Source: Calothrix anomala FACHB-343 (GTDB taxonomy: Bacteria > Cyanobacteriota > Cyanobacteriia > Cyanobacteriales > Nostocaceae). Taken from it: a stretch of DNA of 60,117 nucleotides. The stretch covers positions 1 through 60,117 of the forward strand of contig NZ_JACJQG010000061.1 in NCBI RefSeq assembly GCF_014696435.1. Reading direction: 5' to 3'. Every line of letters starts with the position of its first letter. Position 1 is the first letter of the stretch. This document shows, piece by piece, positions 46,738 to 56,167 of the stretch. The translations under genes were made by a program, and so were the position numbers. The notes beneath the pieces were generated by a model. The model was not told where the DNA came from and searched no databases. It worked only from the letters and a program-made list of their open reading frames with translations.

Positions 46738-48258
46738 ATGTCACTGTATATTATTGGCATTGGTGGTACAGGTGCTAAATGCATGGAATCTGTGATTCAT
46801 CTGGCTGCTGTTGGTTTATTTGCCGACGAACCTATTAAACTTTTGTTTATCGATGCAGATGAAAGTAATGGTAATTTAGAACGTGCTAACACGAGTCTTA
46901 ATATTTATCAAAGATGCTACAAATTAGTAGAAGGAGAAAAACAGCAGTCTCCTTGGATGAAAACACCAATTGAAGCATTTGAAGTCTGGTCGCCGTTTAG
47001 CGAAAAATCTATCAATAAAAATCTCGGTTCATTTTTTGGTTACAACAACCTCAAGCAGAATTATCAGACATTGGGTAATCTTTTTGATGTTTTATATACA
47101 CAAGAAGAACGCGAAGTTGAATTAGATGTAGGTTTTCGGGGACGACCGGCTATTGGTTCGGCAATTATGAGTCAAGTAGATTTAGATACTCTAGATCAAG
47201 AACCTTGGCGAGGCATAATTAATCAAATTAACAGCGATGTAGCTGGTGGTAAGCCAGTCAAGATTTTTCTGTGTGGTTCAATTTTTGGCGGTACAGGCGC
47301 TTCCGGTTTACCAACGATTGGTAAGTTAATTGCGAATAAATTGAAAAAAATTAGTGTCCGCGATCGCGTCAAAATTGCTTGTTTATTTGTTCTCCCCTAT
47401 TTTAACTTCTCAGCACCTACTGGAGAAGATCCAAATGCTGTTTATGCCCAATCTGATTTATTCTTGCTGAACACAGAAGCCGCACTCCGTTACTACGAAA
47501 GTCAAGCCCAAGAAATGTTCGACACAGTGTATCTGTTGGGTAATTCCAACTCCACACCAGTTAAATTCAGTATTGGCAAAAAAACTCAACGCAATCACTC
47601 ACACTTTCTCGAATTATATGCAGCCACCGCCGCCAGACAATTTTTATTCAATTCTCCGCCAACTGGGACAGTAGTGTTAATTGGAAGGGAAGGAGAAAAA
47701 CAACTAAATTGGAGCGATATTCCCGAAGAAAATGTAATTAAATCAGCCTTGGTAAATGCTACACGCTTCGCCTATGCTTGGCTATCCAACACTGCTGTAG
47801 AGTTAACTAGTGCTAAAGATAAAGGAGTTGATTGGGCGCAGAGATACATTAATTGGTTTAGTCGATTTTATCGTCCTAACCCAGGAATGCTAGGCAAAAT
47901 TTTTGATAAAAAAGGCGAAGAATTACCCGATTTTGCCGATCCAAAAGAACAGGAAGCTATCAGAATTATCAATTATTGGTGTCAGGATTATCTGCGCTGG
48001 TTATATGAATTACATCAATGTCAAGGTGACGCAGTAAATCTGTTTACAGCTAATTCCTTTAGCAATCCCGCAGGACAACTCAAGCAAGAAGAATTTTCTC
48101 AGCTTGTCAAAAGCGATAGTCGAGATGAAGGTAAAAAAAACCAAGACACAGTGCAGAGATTACACGTATCCCTGACATCTGAACCCAGAGTTCTCAATCC
48201 ACCCAACCAAGGTACAGCCGGATTAGCCAAGGCTTTATACATACTTTGTCGGCTGTAA
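46738..48258 (+). CDS. Tubulin-like GTPase-fold protein
   Basis: A 506-residue member of the bacterial tubulin-like family (Tubulin_2 type). The N-terminal nucleotide loop is IIGIGGTGAKCMESVIH, and the tubulin signature appears as CGSIFGGTGASGLPTIGKL near residue 185. Both match the GGTG(S/A)G pattern of FtsZ/TubZ relatives. LLFIDADESNGN and LLNTEAALRYYESQAQEM are also conserved-looking. It is much longer than FtsZ's GTPase core and has an unassigned C-terminal part. It starts 3 bases after the membrane protein. Whether it polymerises is unknown. Its location between two Hsp70/actin-fold genes is unusual. Confidence 0.85.
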   Translation: MSLYIIGIGGTGAKCMESVIHLAAVGLFADEPIKLLFIDADESNGNLERANTSLNIYQRCYKLVEGEKQQSPWMKTPIEAFEVWSPFSEKSINKNLGSFFGYNNLKQNYQTLGNLFDVLYTQEEREVELDVGFRGRPAIGSAIMSQVDLDTLDQEPWRGIINQINSDVAGGKPVKIFLCGSIFGGTGASGLPTIGKLIANKLKKISVRDRVKIACLFVLPYFNFSAPTGEDPNAVYAQSDLFLLNTEAALRYYESQAQEMFDTVYLLGNSNSTPVKFSIGKKTQRNHSHFLELYAATAARQFLFNSPPTGTVVLIGREGEKQLNWSDIPEENVIKSALVNATRFAYAWLSNTAVELTSAKDKGVDWAQRYINWFSRFYRPNPGMLGKIFDKKGEELPDFADPKEQEAIRIINYWCQDYLRWLYELHQCQGDAVNLFTANSFSNPAGQLKQEEFSQLVKSDSRDEGKKNQDTVQRLHVSLTSEPRVLNPPNQGTAGLAKALYILCRL

Positions 48259-48611
48259 CTGAAGGATGAAGACTGAAGGATGAAGGATGAAATTATTCCA
48301 TCGATAAAGCTAAAAGTTGAGTCACTTCTCACTTCATTCTTTCTGGTGTCAATTTGGTTTAGTTAAGGTTACAACTTGGCGAACAAAGTCAATTTTTTAA
48401 TGAACCGCCAAGACGCAGAGAATGCAGAGAGAGGAAAGAAATACTTCAACTAACTCAGCGATTTCTAGGACAAAAAACTCCGCGTCTACAAACAAAACTA
48501 TATTTACCAATGACAAATGACAAATGACCAATGACCAATAACAAATGACAGCCTTCTCCTGTCGGAGACACTACGCGAACACCAGTTATTTTTAATTGCG
48601 CCTACCTACTT
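48259..48611. repeat. Repeat-rich gap before the second Hsp70-like gene
   Basis: This gap has GAAGGATGAA repeats at 48261-48290, an AACCGCCAAGACGCAGAGAA dispersed repeat at 48402-48435, and TGACAAA/TGACCAA heptamers at 48509-48550. It contains no remnant of the N-terminal domain present in paralogue 1. Confidence 0.6.
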
Positions 48612-51600
48612 ATGACTAATGCACAACCAAGTAAAAAGCAGTTGCATTTTTTTCTCCCCACATTAAAGCCAGATTCTGATGTCAAACCAATTGATGAGTC
48701 AGGAAAATGGCAAGCGCAAAGAAACAAAGTCTTTCAAGATGTCGCCTCTAGTTTAGAGTATAAAGCCCCAAGAGCAGTCAAAAGCGTTAGTTCTGTACCG
48801 ACAATGTGGGCGCGTCCCCTATCAATGGAAATGGCGCTGCATAATGGTAAGTACCCTATCCGCGATCAAATGATCGAACAATGGCGGGGGATGTTAGCCG
48901 CGATCGCCCTCGCAGAAGTCCGTGGTTTTCCCATCACCGCACAACTACTGCAACTGCGAGATTTTAAACACGAAGAATTCGCCCGTTCTTTAACCGAACT
49001 TTTACCTAGCGATCGTAATAGTCTTTATACATTAGATAATAAACATCCTTGGGAAGATATTTATATATTTTTATGGGATGGTAAACCGGTTGGTATTACA
49101 ACACCAAGTACCTTAGTTTGTCCCTCAGAGGAAGGCAGATGGATCGGATTACCTTGGTGGGAAGATGGGATATTAAAATCCCCAATTCGCCATCTCAATA
49201 GCACAGAAAAATCACTCCTGTGGCGCTGGTTAGAAAATCTCCGCAAAGAGTTAGGTAACTATCAAGGTAAGAAACAAGCTATTAACATGATTGGGGGATT
49301 GATCGATCAATTCCGCACCGATTTAAATGCAGATACTCAACCAGCCATAAGTTTAACAGAAGATCCCCAATTTTTTGGCGTACCCCTCAATCGCGGTGTA
49401 CTCAACGCATTAAATAAACCTCTCAAAGCACTGGAGAAACCTTCTAATGTCCGGTTAATTCCCAGTCCCGAAAAAGGTGTATTACCTGACTTATTAATTA
49501 TCGATCCAGAAATTGCCAAAGCTTGGAATGAATCACCACAACATATCTGGGTACATGGAGGGAAAACCCTAGCATCTTTAAAAATAGAAGATTTGCGGAC
49601 TAAAAAACTGGTTTGGCAAACTGTGCAATGGATTGAATCGAAAGATTTATTCTTACCGGAATTCTCTTTTATCAATCAAGAAGAAGCCTTACCTGGCGCT
49701 TATCTTCCCAAAGAAACAGTACCTTTAACCTTTGAAGGCGAACGAATTACCCCCCTAATTCCTCTCAATCCCAAACTGCTAGAGTATTTAACACCAGAAG
49801 AGATAAATCGGCGGATTCAATTCCAGCCATTTAATGGTGATGAGGGGCCGCAAGTTAGAGTAATTTTGGATTTACCTCTAGCAGGGTTAAACGATGGCAA
49901 TCCACCTGCTAATTATCGCATATCTAAAGATTATCCCCTCAAACAAGATAACGCTTTAGCAGAAGTGCCGGTTTTAGAAGTTTGGCCTAATTTTCGTGCC
50001 AAAGGCTGGAAAACATATTATGCCTTCTATTACGATGGTGAACACGAAAATGATACTTTTCAAGTCTTTCTACCAGAAGCCAAACAACCACATATTTTCA
50101 AAGATGGTAGGGGTTCCTACCAAATGGCTTATTTAGAACAATTTCCATCCGTTATTATTTGCCAAGGTAAAGACAGAAAACTCTTAGGTTTAATGTTGCT
50201 CCAAGCTCCAGATGAAATTGAACTGAGAAGTTCCTGGACAGTTGGTGTAGATTTCGGCACTTCTTTTACCAATATTTATGTGAATAGAACTGATGTAGCC
50301 GAACCATTAAAACTAGAAAATTTACATCTCAAAGTTACAGAATTTAACCCAGAAACTCGGTTACCACTGTTGTATGAATACTTCATACCTGAGAATTTTA
50401 TTCCTGTAGAAAAGCCATTACCTTTATCTAGTGTACTCACCATTAGAGGTAACTCAGGAGCCAGTCAAGAAAAATGGCAACCGATTTTTGACGGTCGAAT
50501 TTATGTACCCGATCGCAACCGATTTAAGCCTCAAGAAGACTGGATTAAAACCAATCTTAAGTGGGAAGAATCGCAGAACTTGAGTTACAATCAATTGTTT
50601 CTCAAACACCTAGCTTTACACATTTCCGCCTTAGCCGCTAAGAACCGTGTTAAAGAAATTCAGTGGTCGTTATCTTTCCCATCAGCATTTTCTAAGGGTG
50701 ATAAAAATAGATATGCTAAGACATGGCAAGATTTAACCAAAGAATTACAAGCCAAGACAGGAATTATTCATAAATCACCACAAATAGATAATGCAGATTA
50801 TTTCCGTTCCGAAAGTTTAGCAGTAGCTCAATATTTTGCCGATCAAGAAGGACACGATCTAGTTAATACTACCTGTATTGATGTGGGAGGTGGAACTTCT
50901 GACATCTCAATTTGGGAAGAAGAAAATCTCGTTCATCAATGTTCAGTGCTATTCGCCGGACGCGATTTATTTTCTCAATTTTTAGAACTTAATCCTAAGT
51001 TTATGGAAACTAGATTTGGGATTGCTGCTGCTGAAGTCAAAGGATTAAAAGGTACTGCATTTAATCCCAAGCTAGATGTGTGGTTGAGATTGGAAGGCGA
51101 TAATTGGCTCAATAATAAACGCGAATATATTGCAGATCAACCCGATTTTCAAGGATTGATCCAACTCACAGCAATTGGCACGGCGGGATTGTACTATTAT
51201 GTGGGTATTTTATTAAAAGTTCTGCACAAAGAAGGCAAATATAGCCGTGATGAAATCACCCCTGTATATATAGGTGGAAATGGCGGGAGATTTTTACACT
51301 GGCTAGCTGAAGGTGGAAGATTTGATCGCTACTCGGAAATTAACGAATTACTCAGCCGAATTTTGAGTAAAGCTTCTGGCTTTGAAGATACAGAAGTATC
51401 CACACAATTAAGTCAAAATCTCAAAGATGAAGTAGCTTGCGGTTTAGTGCTGAATCAAACTAAGTTGCAAGGATTGAAGAAGAAAGCTAAAGATCCATTA
51501 ATTGCTGGAGAATATTCGGAAATTAATGGTAGACAAATGAACTGGAATCAGCGCTTGGAACTGTTAGACGAAGAAGATGGAATTGAGCAATTTAAAATCC

Positions 51601-51878
51601 CTACATTGGAAATTTTACCGAAATTCCTTTATGACTTCCATATGACTTTAAAGGAACTGGAGATTGAAGGAATCAAATCTTTAGAAGGATATAAAAGAAG
51701 TCCAGATCCGCAAAGCAACGACAAATTATGGCGTGAAACCAACCGCGAATTGACTAATGTTTTACTCAAAATCAAAGGTAAATCAGATGAAATTCGCTTA
51801 GAACCTCCCTATATACTCGGTTTGAAAGCGCTGTTGAAGGTTTTAGGTAAGCAGTGGGCCGATAAATGGTCTAAGTAA
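48612..51878 (+). CDS. Giant Hsp70/actin-fold protein 2 (paralogue lacking the N-terminal domain)
   Basis: A 1088-residue paralogue of the 1314-residue protein; it aligns from about residue 245 of that protein to the end. Phosphate-1 is VDFGTSFTNIYV (~547), phosphate-2 is the canonical DVGGGTSDISIW, and YIGGNGGRFLHW follows. It has a short insert (GLNDGNPPANYR) that paralogue 1 lacks. The middle part differs at many positions, but the last ~230 residues are nearly identical to the paralogue even at the DNA level. It follows the tubulin-like gene after a repeat-rich gap, so it may be transcribed separately. A hairpin at 51884-51914 follows the stop. Confidence 0.78.
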   Translation: MTNAQPSKKQLHFFLPTLKPDSDVKPIDESGKWQAQRNKVFQDVASSLEYKAPRAVKSVSSVPTMWARPLSMEMALHNGKYPIRDQMIEQWRGMLAAIALAEVRGFPITAQLLQLRDFKHEEFARSLTELLPSDRNSLYTLDNKHPWEDIYIFLWDGKPVGITTPSTLVCPSEEGRWIGLPWWEDGILKSPIRHLNSTEKSLLWRWLENLRKELGNYQGKKQAINMIGGLIDQFRTDLNADTQPAISLTEDPQFFGVPLNRGVLNALNKPLKALEKPSNVRLIPSPEKGVLPDLLIIDPEIAKAWNESPQHIWVHGGKTLASLKIEDLRTKKLVWQTVQWIESKDLFLPEFSFINQEEALPGAYLPKETVPLTFEGERITPLIPLNPKLLEYLTPEEINRRIQFQPFNGDEGPQVRVILDLPLAGLNDGNPPANYRISKDYPLKQDNALAEVPVLEVWPNFRAKGWKTYYAFYYDGEHENDTFQVFLPEAKQPHIFKDGRGSYQMAYLEQFPSVIICQGKDRKLLGLMLLQAPDEIELRSSWTVGVDFGTSFTNIYVNRTDVAEPLKLENLHLKVTEFNPETRLPLLYEYFIPENFIPVEKPLPLSSVLTIRGNSGASQEKWQPIFDGRIYVPDRNRFKPQEDWIKTNLKWEESQNLSYNQLFLKHLALHISALAAKNRVKEIQWSLSFPSAFSKGDKNRYAKTWQDLTKELQAKTGIIHKSPQIDNADYFRSESLAVAQYFADQEGHDLVNTTCIDVGGGTSDISIWEEENLVHQCSVLFAGRDLFSQFLELNPKFMETRFGIAAAEVKGLKGTAFNPKLDVWLRLEGDNWLNNKREYIADQPDFQGLIQLTAIGTAGLYYYVGILLKVLHKEGKYSRDEITPVYIGGNGGRFLHWLAEGGRFDRYSEINELLSRILSKASGFEDTEVSTQLSQNLKDEVACGLVLNQTKLQGLKKKAKDPLIAGEYSEINGRQMNWNQRLELLDEEDGIEQFKIPTLEILPKFLYDFHMTLKELEIEGIKSLEGYKRSPDPQSNDKLWRETNRELTNVLLKIKGKSDEIRLEPPYILGLKALLKVLGKQWADKWSK

Positions 51879-51883
51879 AAAAT

Positions 51884-51914
51884 CCTCAAATCCATAGTGC
51901 GTTTGGATTTGAGG
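51884..51914 (+). terminator. Hairpin after the second Hsp70-like gene
   Basis: CCTCAAATCCA and TGGATTTGAGG form a perfect 11-pair stem with a nine-base loop, 6 bases after the stop codon. It lacks a T-run, so it may be a weak terminator or an RNA-stabilising element. Its distal arm is also the first part of the upstream region duplicated at 53263-53423. Confidence 0.5.
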
Positions 51915-52056
51915 TCAAATTATGTTATGTGCTGACAGTTATTTGAGGTAGTAAGCCATATCATATTTTTCTCCATTACTTGCAGCCTATCTCAAATAAA
52001 TTTATACTAACCAGCCATTAAGCGATCGCAGAATTTCTAGGAGAGCAATAATACTT
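51904..52056. repeat. Duplicated upstream region, copy 1
   Basis: This ~150-base block before the first seven-copy-domain gene recurs at 53263-53423. Shared blocks are GTCAAATTATGTTA, TGCTGACAGTTATTTG, AAATTTATACTAA, a GCGATCGCA site near 52022, and GAG-GA--ATACTTATGTCA at the start codon. It presumably holds the promoter and leader. Confidence 0.75.
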
Positions 52057-53163
52057 ATGTCACAATCCCCATTTGACCATATTCATCCTAAATCAACTCC
52101 ACACCCTTCAACAACTGAGACTTATAACACATTTATGGATGATTCTGAAGCGCAAGATACAGAAGAAATCCGCCAACAACAAAACTTAAAAAATGCTTTG
52201 GAAGAAATGCTGTCTACATTTGAGAAACTAAGCAAAAAACTTCCAGATACTATTCGTATTAGTAATATAGAAAGATTAGATAAGACAGAACTCAAGAAGT
52301 TAGAAGATGGGAATCATAAAATAGAGCAATTCCGTCAAGATTTTTGGAATTTTTATAAACCTAGTCTCAAATATGAGCTAGGAATAACTACTGCAACTCA
52401 GTCAGAAAAACCTCCTTCTACTTCAACATCTACTTCTAAACAAAATAGTCAGCATCAAGAAATTTCAGAGCATTCAGCCCAATCCTATCAGGAGCAATTA
52501 CAACTCCAGCCTATTCTTCTAGAAAAATTAATACAAATAGCTTCAGATATCCAATCTATATGCTCACAAATTGAGAAACAATCAGCTTATATAAACGATA
52601 ACTTAAAAACCGCAATAGTAACAGAGGTAATCACAGAAATTAAAAAATATTTTGTCGCTAATCCTCAAGAAAATTTATTAGAAAAAGATACTGTGCCAGA
52701 TGAAAAGCCAGACAAGCATCGTTCTGAAATAACCCAGACACGGGAAACTCAATCTCAACAAGTATTTAGCCAATCTTCTAATGAATACCAGTTACCTTGG
52801 GTGTCAAAGTATAATCAAAATCCAGATTATTTTGCAACATTCGCGCTGGAAGTTTCAGCAACAGAAGAAAGTATTAATCAACGTCGCCTTGGTACTAATC
52901 AAGCAGTAATTATTGAAAAAGTGAAAAAAGGTAGAGGAAATTATTGGCTACTAGCTGATACCAATGAACATTACTTAGTGCCTAAAGGAGAATTAAAAAT
53001 TAATCAGTATAATTTACCAACAATTGCAGCCCTATTTCAATGTACTGGAGAATCTCCAGAAAATTCTCAGAAGTTTACACTCGTGAGACCTGCGATGGTT
53101 TTTCCTATAGAATCCGAAAAATGGCAACTTGAAACAGTTGGTATGTTAAAATTTGAAGCCTAG
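52057..53163 (+). CDS. Array gene 1: coiled-coil protein with C-terminal repeat domain
   Basis: A 368-residue soluble protein. The N-terminal ~245 residues are glutamine/serine-rich and partly coiled coil (ALEEMLSTFEKLSKKLPDT, ILLEKLIQIASDIQSICSQI). Residues 247-368 are copy A of a ~120-residue domain that occurs seven times in five adjacent genes: YNQNP, EVSATEESINQRRLG, GRGNYWLLAD, HYLVPKGELKINQYN, FTLVRPAMV and a W-L-G-L-F ending. The pattern of alternating short strands suggests a beta-rich fold. I know no name for it. The gene is downstream of the Hsp70/tubulin block. Confidence 0.72.
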   Translation: MSQSPFDHIHPKSTPHPSTTETYNTFMDDSEAQDTEEIRQQQNLKNALEEMLSTFEKLSKKLPDTIRISNIERLDKTELKKLEDGNHKIEQFRQDFWNFYKPSLKYELGITTATQSEKPPSTSTSTSKQNSQHQEISEHSAQSYQEQLQLQPILLEKLIQIASDIQSICSQIEKQSAYINDNLKTAIVTEVITEIKKYFVANPQENLLEKDTVPDEKPDKHRSEITQTRETQSQQVFSQSSNEYQLPWVSKYNQNPDYFATFALEVSATEESINQRRLGTNQAVIIEKVKKGRGNYWLLADTNEHYLVPKGELKINQYNLPTIAALFQCTGESPENSQKFTLVRPAMVFPIESEKWQLETVGMLKFEA

Positions 53164-53262
53164 ATATTTACATAACCAACGAATATTCTTCATCGAGCAA
53201 TATTGCACCCTGAGATTATTTAAAATGGTGCAAAGTGTAAATAAGAAATCCTAAAAACCTTT

Positions 53263-53423
53263 TCAGTTTAGATTTGATGTCAAATTATGTTAGATGCTGA
53301 CAGTTATTTGGGTTAGTAGGCGTTATCATAAGTTTTCTAAATTACCTGCAGCACAAATTCAAAAAAATTTATACTAATGAGCTATCAGGCGATCGCATAA
53401 TTTCTCAACGAGAGATCATACTT
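53263..53423. repeat. Duplicated upstream region, copy 2
   Basis: This repeats the upstream block of array gene 1 (51904-52056) with about 75-80% identity by eye, including the HIP1-like GCGATCGCA site and the ATACTTATGTCA start context. It shows that gene 2 arose by tandem duplication that included the control region. Confidence 0.75.
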
Positions 53424-54647
53424 ATGTCAACCTACCCATGTCCAATTTGTGGCAACCCAAACTACAGCAATCAGCAATATTGTTCGCAGTGCGAATTTCC
53501 CGTAGCACATCTTGCTTCTGCTTTTCCTATAGTAAAGGAAGAACAAGTAGTGAAATGGTCACAGGACAAATATTGGGAAATACAAAAACTCTCACAAAAA
53601 CATTCTTCAGTAAATGATAGTTTAGACCGAACAACTGATAAGCCAGAGTCGCCAGACTATGCAAAATTGCAGGACAGAATTAAACAATTAGAGAAAGAGA
53701 AAGCCGAAATAGAATCCAGATTTCATCTCATGGATGAGAAATTGACTGAACTCGAAAAGAAACTTCCACAAGCTATTATTGTTGACGCAACTACTGAACA
53801 AAAGCTAAATGATTGGGGAAGTAATCTGGCTGCTAAAATCGATAAATGGAATAACGAACAGCAATCAGAATGTAAAAACGTATTTCATAATTTACGCTCT
53901 GAGTTAAAACGGTCAAAGTGTGAATTAAAAATTCAAACACCACAAGATACACAAAAAAGTAACGTCTCTGTAACAACTCCAACAAAGTTGCAAAATCACG
54001 ATGAAATACAACAGCAGCCTCGTTTAGAACAATTGCAACCGCTATTCTCAGAACTATTTTCACCAATCGAAAAACATTTTATTGACAATATACAATCTCT
54101 CAAAACTGAGGTCATAGCGGAAATCAAAAATTATTTAGATTCTAGAGATCAGGAAAATTTACTAAAAACTAATATCCCCCCAGAAGAGACAATAAGAAAT
54201 CCTGAACCAGAAGTAATCCAACTAGTAGAAATTCAACCGCAAGAAGTAACTCATCACCCACTACCTTCTGCTGAGTCCCAGATCCCTTGGGTATCAGCTT
54301 ATAATCACAACCCAGAAAAGTTTTCCAAATTCGCCCTAGAAGTTTCAGTCACAGAAGAAAGTATTAATCGACGAGGTTTTGGTAACAACCAACCAATAAT
54401 TATTGAAAAAGTCCGCAAGGGTAGAGGAAATTATTGGCTACTAACTGATGCCAATGAACATTATTTAGTACCTAAAGGAGATTTAAAAATTAATCAGTAT
54501 AATTTTCCAACAATTGAGGCCTTATTTCAAAGTATTGGAGATTCACCCGAAAACTCTCAGAAATTTACACTTGTAAAACCTGCTATGGTTTTTCCTTTAG
54601 AATCCGAAAAATGGCAGCTTCAAGAACGGGGTCTACTGCAATTCTAA
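53424..54647 (+). CDS. Array gene 2: zinc-ribbon coiled-coil protein with repeat domain
   Basis: A 407-residue protein. Residues ~6-26 form a zinc ribbon with two Cys pairs (CPICG, then CSQCE). A charged coiled coil follows at about 75-115 (LQDRIKQLEKEKAEIESRF). Residues 288-407 are copy B of the shared domain (PWVSAYNHNP, TEESINRRGFG, NYWLLTDANEHYLVPKGDLK, QERGLLQF). The middle has a VIAEIKNYLDSRDQENLLK segment also present in array genes 1 and 4. Its upstream region is a duplicate of that of gene 1. The role is unknown; the zinc ribbon suggests a binding or scaffold function. Confidence 0.72.
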   Translation: MSTYPCPICGNPNYSNQQYCSQCEFPVAHLASAFPIVKEEQVVKWSQDKYWEIQKLSQKHSSVNDSLDRTTDKPESPDYAKLQDRIKQLEKEKAEIESRFHLMDEKLTELEKKLPQAIIVDATTEQKLNDWGSNLAAKIDKWNNEQQSECKNVFHNLRSELKRSKCELKIQTPQDTQKSNVSVTTPTKLQNHDEIQQQPRLEQLQPLFSELFSPIEKHFIDNIQSLKTEVIAEIKNYLDSRDQENLLKTNIPPEETIRNPEPEVIQLVEIQPQEVTHHPLPSAESQIPWVSAYNHNPEKFSKFALEVSVTEESINRRGFGNNQPIIIEKVRKGRGNYWLLTDANEHYLVPKGDLKINQYNFPTIEALFQSIGDSPENSQKFTLVKPAMVFPLESEKWQLQERGLLQF

Positions 54648-54708
54648 CTTAGATTTAGCAGCATTGGTTACAACTATTAGCTTTAGGTAAAACCACGATT
54701 GCTTGCTT

Positions 54709-56043
54709 ATGAAAAAGGTGAAAATTAAGAAATCATTACCAGCTTTATTAATAGTCTCATATCTATTAATAACCTGTCAAGCTGTAATCGCATTTGCTCA
54801 TGAAAAACATAGTAATTCCTATTTCCTCAGCCAGCAAAATCCAACCGTTAATAGTGCAGAAATTACAGAAATAACACAGGCTTATAATGAATTTGATAAT
54901 TCTCTAAAAATTCTGCTAAACCAACTCCAAGATGTAATTGACAACAAGCTTAACTCCAAATCTCTCGATTTTAAAACACCAAATGCACAACTAAAAAAAC
55001 TGCGCCAAGTCAACAATAATTTGCTGGAAATAGAAAAATCTAATTTAAGCGATACCTTCAGTAATATCAACAATACTATCACTGAAATTTCAAAAGTAAT
55101 TGAGCCTTTATCCCAGGGGTTGACATCTAAAAATGTCACGCAAATTCAAAATTATCTTGATCTTCCTGATAAAGATCCGCAAGTTAAGAGAAATTTAGGT
55201 AGTTTTGGGGAAATCACCCAAAAAAATATACAAGAATTTTTAATTAATCGGCATCAAAAGTTAGCTGAATATATGCAATTATTAACAAATAATAGCCCAA
55301 GTGAATCAGCTAATTTATTAGATGAAAATAAACAGCTAAAAGCAGAAATTAATAATTTTACTTGGAAATATAACTTATCTGTTATCGCTGCATTTGTCGC
55401 AGGTATATGTGTGGGATTTTTCAGGAAACTTCCCAGACAAAAAATCCGCAATCAACGCACACATCTTAAGCCAAATACTCCTCCTTATATCGAGGAAGCC
55501 GATCCAGATTATTCTCCAAATCCCGACGATCAAAATTATCCTTCACAAACTGCGATCGCATCACCGTCACCCCAACCCCCAACAGAAACAAATCCACCAC
55601 CAAGAGAAAATCCTGCTAATAGCCAAGCAGAAAATACCAACAGGTCTATTAGTAGAATAATTCATAATGCATCTGTAAATGAATTAATAACAATTTATAA
55701 TCAAAATCGCAATTCATTATCTAAATATTCTACAGAAGTTTCCGAAACCGAGGAAAGCATTAATCAACGTCGTTTAGGTAGTCATCAAGCAGCAATCCTA
55801 GAAAAAGTCAGTAAAGGTAAAGGTAGTTATTGGATAATCAATAAAGAAGGACTAGATTATCTTGTTCCCAAAGGAAGTATCAAAATCAATGAATTTAATT
55901 ATAAAACAGTTGAATCTTTATTTGATTGTCAAGGCTATCAACCAAATATCTCCAGTGATTTTGTACTGCTTAAACCAGCACAAGTTACCTCAATTTCTCA
56001 ACAAATGTGGCAAATTGTTGATTACGGTGTGCTAAGATTTTAA
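54709..56043 (+). CDS. Array gene 3: membrane-anchored protein with repeat domain
   Basis: A 444-residue protein, read from the ATG at 54709. It starts with a signal or membrane segment (~9-30, ALLIVSYLLITCQAVIAFAH), then a helical region of ~200 residues that should be extracytoplasmic. A second helix at about residue 225 (LSVIAAFVAGICVGFF) precedes a basic stop-transfer patch (RKLPRQKIRNQR) and a Pro-rich linker. Residues ~324-444 are copy C of the shared domain, predicted to be cytoplasmic. It would tether the domain family to the membrane. It starts 61 bases after array gene 2. Confidence 0.7.
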   Translation: MKKVKIKKSLPALLIVSYLLITCQAVIAFAHEKHSNSYFLSQQNPTVNSAEITEITQAYNEFDNSLKILLNQLQDVIDNKLNSKSLDFKTPNAQLKKLRQVNNNLLEIEKSNLSDTFSNINNTITEISKVIEPLSQGLTSKNVTQIQNYLDLPDKDPQVKRNLGSFGEITQKNIQEFLINRHQKLAEYMQLLTNNSPSESANLLDENKQLKAEINNFTWKYNLSVIAAFVAGICVGFFRKLPRQKIRNQRTHLKPNTPPYIEEADPDYSPNPDDQNYPSQTAIASPSPQPPTETNPPPRENPANSQAENTNRSISRIIHNASVNELITIYNQNRNSLSKYSTEVSETEESINQRRLGSHQAAILEKVSKGKGSYWIINKEGLDYLVPKGSIKINEFNYKTVESLFDCQGYQPNISSDFVLLKPAQVTSISQQMWQIVDYGVLRF

Positions 56044-56115
56044 TAAATCAACATCATTTTATAAATAAATAAATAAATTAATCTATAGTAATTCTAAATA
56101 ATTCCTGAACAACAA

Positions 56116-56144
56116 GATCCCCTACATCTTAAAAGTAGGGGATC
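56116..56144 (+). terminator. Hairpin between array genes 3 and 4
   Basis: GATCCCCTAC and GTAGGGGATC form a perfect ten-pair stem with a nine-base loop. There is no T-run. It could stop or attenuate transcription between array genes 3 and 4. Confidence 0.5.
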
Positions 56145-56167
56145 TGAAACCTTATTAATTGTCACCA

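Noticed and set aside
53833-54066. Minus-strand frame inside array gene 2
   Set aside because: It lies wholly inside a well-supported gene and is a shadow frame.
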